DNA of 5,051 bases from Actinomycetales bacterium (GCA_024641895.1 JAHECE010000186.1:1-5051); one strand, 5' to 3'. Shown: positions 1 to 4,901, numbered from the stretch's first letter. Numbers and translations: made by a program. Notes: generated by a model not told the origin, from the letters alone.

Positions 1-405
1 TCCCTCACTGCGTTCCAGCCGCCACCAGGTCTGCACGACGAGCCCCAGCGCGGCGGTCGTGCCCATCAGGCCCAGCACCGAATACTGGGCGATGTAGAAG
101 CAAGCCACGACGCCGGGGGCAACCAGCACGATCCCGAGCACGGCGTCCAACGGGTGCCGCCACCGAGGCTGCGGATAGGCCCACAACGCCGCGGGCAGCA
201 ACACCATCCACGCCACGACGAGCAGCACCTGGCCCGGCATCGTCGCGGCCGCCTGCTGGGCCAGCCAGGTGCCGGCCAGTGCGGTGAGCCCGGCAGCCGC
301 CGTCAGCCAGCCCGCCCACCCGGCCACACCTGCCCGCACCATGAGCGGACCCGCGGCAAGCGCGCTGCCTGCCACGACGAACCCGGCGGGGGCCCAGGCG
401 TTCAC
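1..405 (-). CDS. Sensor histidine kinase, N-terminal membrane part (partial, runs off left edge)
   Basis: The minus strand reads openly from a GTG at 405-403 to the window edge, giving 135 codons without a stop. The product is almost wholly hydrophobic, with about five membrane segments (roughly residues 6-23, 32-50, 59-77, 86-105 and 108-126), and ends in a basic/acidic turn (WWRLERSEG) that looks like the exit from the membrane into a cytoplasmic region. The GTG overlaps the stop of the upstream response regulator by 4 bases (GTGA), so the two are translationally coupled. In NarL-type pairs the partner is normally a HisKA_3/HATPase_c kinase; those catalytic domains would lie beyond the window and are not seen. 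The kinase identity is therefore inferred from topology and coupling. A longer open frame on the same strand (5-463) is low-complexity Arg/Gly-rich and is a frame shadow of this gene. Confidence 0.72.
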   Translation of the reverse strand, partial: MNAWAPAGFVVAGSALAAGPLMVRAGVAGWAGWLTAAAGLTALAGTWLAQQAAATMPGQVLLVVAWMVLLPAALWAYPQPRWRHPLDAVLGIVLVAPGVVACFYIAQYSVLGLMGTTAALGLVVQTWWRLERSEG

Positions 406-1073
406 AGTCCGTCCCGACCGAAACCGTGCTCACGTGCAATGACGATCGCTTCCGCACGGCCATCCACCTGCAACTTCGCGAAGATCGACGTCAGAGCGTT
501 GCTAACAGTCTTAGGTGCGAGGTAGAGCCGCGCGGCGATCGACGCAGTGCGCTCCCCGGTGGCCAGAAGATGCAGGATGTCGCGCTCACGCTCGGTGAGG
601 TCGGCGAACGCCTTCGGCTCGGGCTGAGCCCGTGCGCCGCCGAGCAGGCCTAGCACGCGGGCCGCAACCGTGGGGCCGAAGATCACTTCCCCCGAGGCGA
701 CGGCCCGAAGCGCGCGGCTGATCTCGTCCTGCTCGGCGCCCTTGACCAGATAGCCACGGGCGCCGGCCTGTACCGCGGTGACCACCGTCTCGTCGTCGTC
801 GAACATGGTCATCACCAGCACCGCGGGTGCGGGGCGCTGCTGCGCGATGCGCCGGGTGGCCACGACCCCGCCGATCCCGGGCATGTGTAGGTCCATGAGC
901 ACCACGTCCGGCCCGAGCTGCTTTGCCAGAGCCACCGCGGTCTCGCCGTCGCCGGCCTCACCCACGACCTCGATGCCGTCCAACGTGTCAAGCAACGCCC
1001 GCAACCCCCGCCGCACCACGGGGTGGTCGTCGACGATCACCACCCGGACCGCGGTCCACGGAACTTCCGGCAC
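402..1073 (-). CDS. NarL/FixJ-family two-component response regulator (LuxR-type HTH)
   Basis: This is a cytoplasmic DNA-binding response regulator, phosphorylated by the coupled kinase. With the GTG at 1073 as start it has 223 residues, normal for the family. The receiver domain (about 9-125) shows the acidic pair D15-D16 (VDDHP), the phospho-acceptor D61 (VLMDLHMPG), the switch threonine T89 (VMTMF) and the conserved lysine K111 (YLVKG). A LuxR-type HTH follows at about 159-209 (LTERERDILHLLATG, then APKTVSNALTSIFAKLQV). The frame stays open upstream to an ATG at 1211, but those 46 residues are not receiver-like, so the GTG close to the first beta strand is preferred. No good Shine-Dalgarno precedes it; GTGs at 1097 and 1091 are alternatives. 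The gene overlaps the kinase start by 4 bases. The signal sensed and the regulon are unknown. Confidence 0.93.
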   Translation of the reverse strand: MPEVPWTAVRVVIVDDHPVVRRGLRALLDTLDGIEVVGEAGDGETAVALAKQLGPDVVLMDLHMPGIGGVVATRRIAQQRPAPAVLVMTMFDDDETVVTAVQAGARGYLVKGAEQDEISRALRAVASGEVIFGPTVAARVLGLLGGARAQPEPKAFADLTERERDILHLLATGERTASIAARLYLAPKTVSNALTSIFAKLQVDGRAEAIVIAREHGFGRDGL

Positions 1074-1127
1074 CCGCCCAGTGTGCCGCACGTACACGGC
1101 CAGTCCCACGGGCCGAACTTCCCGCCG

Positions 1128-1149
1128 GATTCCCAGATACCCGGGAATC
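1128..1149. promoter_or_regulatory. Dyad in divergent intergenic region, candidate operator
   Basis: GATTCCC (1128-1134) and GGGAATC (1143-1149) form a perfect 7-bp inverted repeat with an 8-base spacer. It lies between the divergently transcribed response regulator and membrane protein, where a dimeric regulator would bind. The likely ligand is the adjacent LuxR-type regulator, but this is inference; no promoter hexamers could be assigned with confidence here. Confidence 0.45.
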
Positions 1150-1229
1150 GAGGTGGAAGCAGTGCTCTGGCGACGGGAACCCGCCGAGGCGCAGCGTAGG
1201 CAGCACAACACACCGAACCGGAGGCCACC

Positions 1230-1640
1230 ATGTCCAACAGAAGTGACTCAGACCTGTCATCGGAGGCGACCGTGCAGCGCTACAGCCCGGCGAACCAGGT
1301 CGGCTTCGTCCTGACGCTGCTGCTCGGCCTTTTCGCCGTCGTGCTGATCGCGTTCCCCACGCCCGAGGGCGAGGTCGGTCCCCCGCTCCCGGTCCTGCTC
1401 TTCGGGACCATCGCCGGCGTGGCCATCATCGCCGCCGTTCTGGTCGGTTGGCTACGCGGAAGCAGGGCCGCGATCCGAGCGGCAGCGATCATGCTCGTGC
1501 TCACGGCGATCACGGCGCTGCCCGGGCTGGTCACCACAGACGTTCCAGCCCCCCTTCGCGCCACCGCCGCAGCCGACGTGCTGCTCACGATCATCGCCGT
1601 GGTCCTCATGCTCAAGCCATCCGGCCGCTCCAGCTCCTGA
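1230..1640 (+). CDS. Small four-helix membrane protein, function unknown
   Basis: This 136-residue protein starts at an ATG preceded by GGAGG (1220-1224) with 5 bases of spacing, so the start is well supported. A polar N-terminus of about 22 residues is followed by four predicted membrane helices (about 24-42, 54-75, 80-101 and 113-129) and a short Ser/Arg-rich tail. No catalytic motif or signal-peptidase site is visible, and I do not recognise the family. It is divergent from the two-component system with a dyad between the two starts, so it may be a target of that regulator; this is inference from layout. A hairpin 39 bases after the stop probably terminates it. Confidence 0.85.
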   Translation: MSNRSDSDLSSEATVQRYSPANQVGFVLTLLLGLFAVVLIAFPTPEGEVGPPLPVLLFGTIAGVAIIAAVLVGWLRGSRAAIRAAAIMLVLTAITALPGLVTTDVPAPLRATAAADVLLTIIAVVLMLKPSGRSSS

Positions 1641-1678
1641 TCCCTGCCAACCCCCTGGCGCCCACCGAGGCAGGTCAC

Positions 1679-1720
1679 GCGCATCCACACCTGGCCCAAC
1701 AGGACCAGGGGTGGATGCGC
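1679..1720. terminator. Strong hairpin terminator without U-tract
   Basis: A 16-position stem with one A/G mismatch is visible: 1679-1688 pairs perfectly with 1711-1720, and 1690-1694 pairs with 1705-1709, closing a 10-base loop (1695-1704). No T-run follows, which is common for actinobacterial terminators. It begins 39 bases after the membrane gene's stop and could work in both directions. Confidence 0.75.
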
Positions 1721-2343
1721 CCGACAGGAGGCTGTGCTCGGGAGCGACAGCCAGCCATTCTGCGCCCCGTCCCGTCACCGCCGACCACGCTCCCGCCCGA
1801 GGCAGGATGGGTCCGTGGTGATCGTGAGGGGACCGCACAAGCTGCTACGGCGCCTCGCGCAGGCGCCCGTTGCCGACGGCGAGGAATCGACCACCCTGAT
1901 CGGCGACTCGTGGCCACACTCCTTCTTGGCGCCCACGCCAGGTCGCAGAGCTGGTCAGCGAGCGCACCCTGCTCCCTGTCCTCATGCCCCTAGCCCCGCC
2001 GCGACCCTTCTTCACCGGCATCCCGACCGTGCCGCTGCCGTCCTTGGGCCCACGGGCACCAAAACCGCTGATCGCGGCCCAGTCCGAGCACATGCCCCCG
2101 GTCGCACGCACCTAGGAAAGGCCCGGAGGTGTGCCCGATTGAGGACTCCCGGCGCCACCACCGGGTTCCCGCTCGGAGCTCGGCGGCGGCCCCTACCGAC
2201 GCGCTCGCCGATGGCCATGAGGGTCTCGACCCGCTCGCGGCTACACGCACGGCTACACCACCACGTCCCCGCTCCCCCGGTCCGGCGAGGGAACAGCCAC
2301 CCGACGTGCGAGGTAGCCGCCCGTACCCGGGCTCCGGGGAAGC
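1721..2343. other. Long region without a supportable gene; possible decayed coding sequence
   Basis: No frame here gives a recognisable protein. The 210-residue plus-strand open frame (1734-2366) turns into low-complexity Pro/Arg/His-rich sequence. Third-position G/C bias suggests a relic: it is strong in one plus frame at about 1815-1940, then shifts by one base to another frame from about 1942 to the TAG at 2113-2115 (peptide includes VAELVSERTLLPVLMPLAPP). The same phase also supports an 88-residue minus-strand frame (2111-1845, GTG start), so the direction is ambiguous. A broken gene or chance are both possible. Confidence 0.3.
2239..2257. repeat. Paired heptamer repeat, copy 1 (GGCTACA-N5-GGCTACA)
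   Basis: Two GGCTACA heptamers (2239-2245 and 2251-2257) are separated by 5 bases. It is the first of three such pairs, all in one orientation with an identical 12-base period. It lies about 290 bases from the tRNA-derived core. It may be a binding site for a recombinase or directionality factor, but the function is inferred. Confidence 0.7.
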
Positions 2344-2372
2344 GTGACCTCTTGACGCCGTGGTGAGGTCAC
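2344..2372. repeat. Perfect 8-bp inverted repeat
   Basis: GTGACCTC (2344-2351) and GAGGTCAC (2365-2372) are perfect inverted repeats with a 13-base spacer. The stretch could be a hairpin or a dimer-binding site. No gene starts or ends nearby, so its role is unclear. Confidence 0.5.
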
Positions 2373-2402
2373 AACCGATCCGTAGCCGTCCGCCCGCGTC
2401 CG

Positions 2403-2450
2403 CCGCCGTCCGGAGCCGAGGCCGAACGAACAGGGCGAACAGCCGCGAAC
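2403..2450 (+). repeat. 48-bp imperfect direct repeat, left copy
   Basis: This segment aligns without gaps to 3719-3766 on the same strand, with 40 of 48 positions identical by hand count; seven of the eight differences are transitions. It contains part of the CGAAC array. The two copies bracket the att core and the toxin-antitoxin module. Confidence 0.75.
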
Positions 2451-2460
2451 GGCGGCGAAC
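2423..2460. repeat. Phased CGAAC pentamer array, left of the att core
   Basis: CGAAC occurs at 2423, 2427, 2436, 2446 and 2456. The last three lie exactly 10 bases apart, one helical turn, so a protein contacting each copy would sit on one DNA face. This is typical of integrase arm or excisionase sites and of cooperative DNA-binding proteins. The assignment is inference. Confidence 0.6.
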
Positions 2461-2470
2461 CGTGTCTCAT

Positions 2471-2489
2471 GGCTACACGGATGGCTACA
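2471..2489. repeat. Paired heptamer repeat, copy 2 (GGCTACA-N5-GGCTACA)
   Basis: GGCTACA occurs at 2471-2477 and 2483-2489. This copy lies about 60 bases from the tRNA-derived core, between the left CGAAC array and the core. Read on the minus strand, all three copies are TGTAGCC-N5-TGTAGCC followed by a loosely conserved RYSAG. Confidence 0.72.
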
Positions 2490-2547
2490 TGAGCCTTTCC
2501 AGTCGCCACGAGGGGCCCCGCACAGGCCTCTGACCTGCGATGATGTG

Positions 2548-2589
2548 TCGGGCTGACAGGATTTGAACCTGCGACCCCTTGACCCCCAG
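2548..2589 (-). other. att core: 3' part of a tRNA-Pro(GGG) gene (positions 32-73), integrative-element footprint
   Basis: Read on the minus strand, 2589-2583 is an anticodon loop (CTGGGGG, anticodon GGG), 2582-2578 the 3' half of the anticodon stem (TCAAG), 2577-2573 the variable loop, 2572-2568/2560-2556 a T stem (GCAGG/CCTGT) around the T loop TTCAAAT, then the 3' acceptor strand ending in discriminator A at 2548. Standard tRNA numbering fits without gaps. The 5' half (acceptor, D arm, 5' anticodon stem) is absent: upstream bases 2594-2590 do not pair with the anticodon stem. It is therefore not a working tRNA. tRNA 3' ends are classic targets of tyrosine integrases; the actinomycete element pSAM2 is known to use a tRNA-Pro gene. 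No CCA is encoded. Confidence 0.82.
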
Positions 2590-2602
2590 GTCTCGGCCCG
2601 GG

Positions 2603-2617
2603 GTTCGCTGCCGTTCG
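2603..2617. repeat. Inverted-orientation CGAAC pair (GTTCG x2, 10-bp period)
   Basis: GTTCG at 2603-2607 and 2613-2617 are reverse complements of the CGAAC pentamer and keep the same 10-base period. They lie just right of the att core and face the right-hand array. Confidence 0.5.
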
Positions 2618-2645
2618 CTCCGGTACGTCGCCGCAGGTCACCGGA

Positions 2646-2682
2646 ACGAGCGAACTCGTGCGAACGCCCACGAACGTGGGCG
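2646..2682. repeat. Right CGAAC array with two nested perfect inverted repeats
   Basis: CGAAC occurs at 2651, 2661 and 2671, exactly 10 bases apart, mirroring the left array across the core. Two palindromes are built on it: ACGAG/CTCGT (2646-2650 and 2655-2659, 4-base centre) and an 18-base one at 2665-2682 with 8-bp arms around AA. The combination suggests multimeric protein binding or cruciform-prone DNA at an attachment-site arm. Confidence 0.6.
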
Positions 2683-2695
2683 ATAGCCGTCTGAT

Positions 2696-2714
2696 GGCTA
2701 CATTCTCGGCTACA
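2696..2714. repeat. Paired heptamer repeat, copy 3 (GGCTACA-N5-GGCTACA)
   Basis: GGCTACA occurs at 2696-2702 and 2708-2714. It is the only copy right of the att core, about 55 bases upstream of the toxin-antitoxin operator. Spacing between the three pairs is similar (232 and 225 bases from start to start). Confidence 0.72.
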
Positions 2715-2769
2715 CCGCGACAGCACGGCGCCGCGCCCAGGTGGGCCCAGCTCGGTTGCCGCCAGCAGA

Positions 2770-2789
2770 GATAACACGCCTGTTATCAT
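2770..2789 (+). promoter_or_regulatory. Operator dyad overlapping a -10 box; leaderless promoter of the toxin-antitoxin operon
   Basis: GATAACA (2770-2776) and TGTTATC (2781-2787) form a perfect 7-bp inverted repeat around 4 bases, conspicuously AT-rich in this DNA. TATCAT (2784-2789) fits an actinobacterial -10 box and ends 6 bases before the GTG at 2796, placing transcription start at or next to the start codon. No Shine-Dalgarno at usable spacing is present, which fits a leaderless mRNA. The XRE domain of the first gene is the obvious ligand, and binding would cover the -10 box, giving autorepression. No clear -35 was found. Confidence 0.65.
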
Positions 2790-2795
2790 AGGGGC

Positions 2796-3257
2796 GTGAG
2801 TGAGGTCGCCTATGCAGATCGACTTCGGCTGCGCCGCGCCGCAGCTGGGCTCACCCAGCGCGAGTTGGCCGACGCCTCCGGGGTGAAACAGCCGCTGATC
2901 GCCGCGATCGAAAGCGGAGCGAGGCAGCCGACCGAGGCCACCCGCCGCGCGCTCGAGCGCGCCCTGCGGGTCCGCCCCTCGCAACTCTTGGAAGCAGCCC
3001 TCCCGCAGGTGCTGGCCGCAGTCCGCGCGGTCGGCGGCACGAACGTCCGCGTCTTCGGCTCCGCCGCGAACGGCAGCGACCAGCCCGACTCCGACCTGGA
3101 CCTGCTGGTGACCTTCCCGCCCGGAGCCGACATCGTCACCCTGCTCACCCTCGAAGAGCAGCTGAGCACGCTGCTCACAGTGCCCGTCGACGTCGTCTCC
3201 GCAGGCAGCACCGGCCCGGTACTGGAACGAGCGCTCGCTGAGGCGGTGCCGTTGTGA
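2796..3257 (+). CDS. mntA: XRE-MNT fusion antitoxin: HTH plus minimal nucleotidyltransferase (MntA-like)
   Basis: The 153-residue protein joins two domains. Residues about 9-63 are an XRE/Cro-type HTH (LRRAAAGLTQRELADASGV, then KQPLIAAIESGARQPT). Residues about 70-153 are a minimal nucleotidyltransferase with the diagnostic GS-x10-DxD motif (G88 S89 to D100/D102, SDLDLLV) and a likely third metal-binding acid at D132 (VDVVS). In characterised HepT/MntA (type VII) systems the MNT protein transfers AMP to a tyrosine of the HEPN toxin and neutralises it; activity here is inferred from intact motifs. MNT antitoxins are often stand-alone, so the fused HTH supplies an in-built repressor, matching the operator just upstream. 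Its stop overlaps the toxin's GTG by 4 bases. It is not the manganese-transport MntA. Confidence 0.92.
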   Translation: MSEVAYADRLRLRRAAAGLTQRELADASGVKQPLIAAIESGARQPTEATRRALERALRVRPSQLLEAALPQVLAAVRAVGGTNVRVFGSAANGSDQPDSDLDLLVTFPPGADIVTLLTLEEQLSTLLTVPVDVVSAGSTGPVLERALAEAVPL

Positions 3258-3589
3258 CCGAGGACCGCATCCGGCGTCGCCTCGATGACCTCGCCCGGAT
3301 CGGCTCCGAGGCCGCCTACCTCACGGCCAAGGGCCGCGACGCGTATCTCGCCGACACGATGGACGGAGCCATGCTCCGCAACGCCGGCGAGAGGATCCTC
3401 ATCAAGGCCGCCACCGTCGCGGAGAAGCTGCCTGACGACTTCAAGGCGCGCCACCCCGACGTGGACTGGACCGGCATCGCCCGGATGCGCAACCTCGTCG
3501 CCCACCACTACGACAAGGTCAACAACGACCTGATGTGGCAAGCCCTCACCGCACGAATACCGAACCTCGTGAAGGACCTCGGGCAGTAG
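3254..3589 (+). CDS. hepT: HepT-like HEPN-domain RNase toxin (DUF86 type)
   Basis: This 111-residue helical protein carries the HEPN RNase motif R-x4-H-x-Y as R79-NLVA-H84-H85-Y86, near the C-terminus and followed by DKVNNDLMW, as in HepT/DUF86 toxins. HEPN toxins of this class cleave RNA as dimers, using the motif's Arg and His; the motif tyrosine (Y86) is the residue expected to be AMPylated by the partner. All key residues are intact, so the toxin is probably functional and must be restrained. The GTG start at 3254 lies in the GTGA overlap with the antitoxin stop, ensuring coupled translation with the antitoxin made first. Length is slightly below the usual 115-140. The cellular RNA target is not deducible. 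Confidence 0.92.
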   Translation: MTEDRIRRRLDDLARIGSEAAYLTAKGRDAYLADTMDGAMLRNAGERILIKAATVAEKLPDDFKARHPDVDWTGIARMRNLVAHHYDKVNNDLMWQALTARIPNLVKDLGQ

Positions 3590-3941
3590 CCCCGACGACC
3601 GCCAACCCGCCATCGACCCATGCCCGGCTCCATCGCCCGCGCCGCGGCCGGGGCAGCGTCCTCGGCGCGCCCTCTATCCCGGCCTGTGCCCGCCGCGATT
3701 CCCGTCCGCCAACGTTTGCCGTCGTCCAGAGTCGAAGCCGAACGGACGGGGCGAACAGCGGCGGACACCCGCGAGACGGCCCTTCCGGTTGCGATCACAG
3801 CGAACTGGGGCGAGAGTCTGCGCGTCAAGGGACCCAAGTCCCGGCTCCCAGGAGGCGTGACGCTGACGTGACTTGCAGGTGACGGTCGCTGTCGGAGACT
3901 CGGTTCATCGCTTGGGCTGTCCAGGCCTGCGGAGGTGCGGG
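3590..3941. other. Intergenic region with repeat relic and hairpins, no gene seen
   Basis: No credible gene lies here; the open frames are Arg/Pro-rich shadows. A GC-rich inverted repeat with 7-bp arms (3638-3644 and 3663-3669) may terminate the toxin-antitoxin operon, though its 18-base loop makes this weak. The right copy of the 48-bp repeat lies at 3719-3766. A compact hairpin GGGAC-CCAA-GTCCC is at 3829-3842. The promoter for the next gene must be in this stretch but is not evident. Confidence 0.5.
3719..3766 (+). repeat. 48-bp imperfect direct repeat, right copy
   Basis: It aligns to 2403-2450 (40 of 48 identical, no gaps), including CGAAC at 3739 and 3752. Similarity may resume at 3779-3793 against 2493-2507 (11 of 15), after loss of about 30 bases that in the left copy hold the GGCTACA pair. 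No tRNA core is recognisable after this copy, so it looks like a decayed or partial duplicate of the att-arm DNA. Confidence 0.72.
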
Positions 3942-4562
3942 GTGCTGATCCAGGAAGTCGTCCGCGGCGTCGGCCGCCTTGCGTATGCGGACGCTCTCGC
4001 TGTGGTCCGCGAGACTGGCCTGGTCTGCGCTGCGCTGCGCAATGGCGTGGTCGCCACCAGCGACGCCGCCGAGGGCCTGCTCTCCCCCGAGGCCCTCGAG
4101 CGCCATCGGCACGACCATCCGACGTTCCATAGCCAGAGCCCGTACATCTCGGCGACCGCAGGGACGTACCTCGAGGGCAGCCGTTGGAGCCGCGCCAGCC
4201 GCGCGAGGTTCGCCTTCGACACGGCCCTCGATTTCGCTGTCCTCGGCCCCCGCCGCGACGGCTGGATCTTCTACGGCTACGTATTCCTCCTCGGCAGAGC
4301 GGCCGGGCGCCACGCCGAGTTCGCCGAGGAGGTCCGTGACCTGCACCAACATCCCGCCTGGTCTCCATACCGGGGGGAAGGGGAGATCGCCGTCGCCGTG
4401 CGCATTCCTCCGAGGCGGCTGCGACTTGCCGAGTTCTACGACTACGACAGCGTCGTGAGGTCGATCCGGAACGGTCGGCACCCCGAGCCGGACGACGTCA
4501 TCGACAACGTGGCGCTCTTCGAGGCGCCGGAGCTTCTGGCGAACGCGCGAGGGGTCATCTGA
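3942..4562 (+). CDS. Unrecognised accessory protein, possible ADP-ribosyltransferase-fold toxin
   Basis: The frame is open from a TTG at 3873, but the GTG at 3942 is preceded by GGAGGT (3931-3936) with 5 bases of spacing, so it is chosen, giving 206 residues. I cannot name the family. Visible landmarks are a strand-like SPYISATAG (66-74, S-x-T), an aromatic hydrophobic strand GWIFYGYVFLLGR (107-119), YRGEGEIAVAV with E146-x-E148 (142-152), then IPPRRL (155-160). An S-x-T strand followed by an E-x-E strand is the layout of Arg-Ser-Glu ADP-ribosyltransferases; I could not assign the NAD-binding Arg, so this is a hypothesis. No signal peptide or membrane helix is evident. The stop overlaps the next ATG (TGATG), forming a two-gene operon beside a toxin-antitoxin module, which suggests a toxin or defence role. 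Confidence 0.78.
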   Translation: MLIQEVVRGVGRLAYADALAVVRETGLVCAALRNGVVATSDAAEGLLSPEALERHRHDHPTFHSQSPYISATAGTYLEGSRWSRASRARFAFDTALDFAVLGPRRDGWIFYGYVFLLGRAAGRHAEFAEEVRDLHQHPAWSPYRGEGEIAVAVRIPPRRLRLAEFYDYDSVVRSIRNGRHPEPDDVIDNVALFEAPELLANARGVI

Positions 4563-4816
4563 TGCCGCCTCTCTGGGATGTCACGGAGCGCCTGGGGCTC
4601 GACCCGGAGTCGACGGAGGTGATCGCGCGTTACAAGGCCCTCAGCTTCTGGGGAGCCTTCACCGAACTCGAACCTGGCGGGCACGATGCTCATGGCCAGG
4701 CCGAGCGCGTCAGCTATCTCACCACCCAAGGCTTCCGGGTCCTCGGGCTGCTCGCTCTCTTCGACCAGCAGGAGGCGCGGGTGCTCGGGGAGAAGTTCGC
4801 GTGGCGCCTGGGCTGA
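4562..4816 (+). CDS. Small partner protein of the upstream gene, possible antitoxin or immunity protein
   Basis: This 84-residue protein starts at the ATG that shares one base with the upstream stop (TGATG). A purine-rich AGGGG (4550-4554), 7 bases ahead of the ATG, serves as its ribosome site. It is mildly acidic and probably mostly helical (TERLGLDPESTEVIARYKAL, later QGFRVLGLLALFDQQEARVLGEKFAWRL), without membrane segments, cysteines or a catalytic motif. I do not recognise the family. Tight coupling and small size fit an antitoxin/immunity partner, but an accessory subunit is equally possible. Confidence 0.75.
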   Translation: MPPLWDVTERLGLDPESTEVIARYKALSFWGAFTELEPGGHDAHGQAERVSYLTTQGFRVLGLLALFDQQEARVLGEKFAWRLG

Positions 4817-4901
4817 CCTCGGTCATCCGAGCTGGCCGCTGGCCCTCGCGCTGGCACCTCGACGTGACCTCGAGCAGCGGACTCCCCACCTGTTCGAGGC
4901 G

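Noticed and set aside
5..463. 152-residue minus-strand open frame starting at an ATG
   Set aside because: It is Arg/Gly-rich low complexity; the overlapping GTG frame (405-1) gives a clean multi-helix membrane protein coupled to the response regulator.
1734..2366. 210-residue plus-strand open frame
   Set aside because: Pro/Arg/His-rich without motifs, and third-position bias is lost after about 1940; no ribosome site at the start.
2548..2589. Functional tRNA-Pro gene
   Set aside because: Only positions 32-73 are present; the bases that should form the 5' anticodon stem do not pair and no D arm or 5' acceptor strand exists nearby.
2239..2714. CRISPR array
   Set aside because: Repeats are 7-base pairs about 230 bases apart, not 25-40-base repeats with similar-length spacers, and no cas genes are present.
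2253..2984. 243-residue minus-strand open frame through the att region and antitoxin start
   Set aside because: It is antisense to the antitoxin and runs through the tRNA fragment (peptide GSNPVSPT is the usual translation artefact of a tRNA 3' end).
2810..3613. 267-residue minus-strand open frame opposite the HEPN/MNT genes
   Set aside because: It is the antisense shadow of two genes whose catalytic motifs are intact on the plus strand.
3829..3866. Second degenerate tRNA att core after the right repeat copy
   Set aside because: GTCAAGGG and a small hairpin resemble parts of the tRNA piece, but the T arm cannot be built and alignment needs too many gaps.
3873..3941. Upstream TTG start for the ART-like gene
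   Set aside because: No ribosome site at proper distance, whereas the GTG at 3942 has GGAGGT 5 bases upstream.
3508..4368. 286-residue minus-strand open frame
   Set aside because: Arg/Gly-rich shadow; its VRPVRSAS match to another minus-strand frame near 2430 reflects the 48-bp DNA repeat, not a shared protein.
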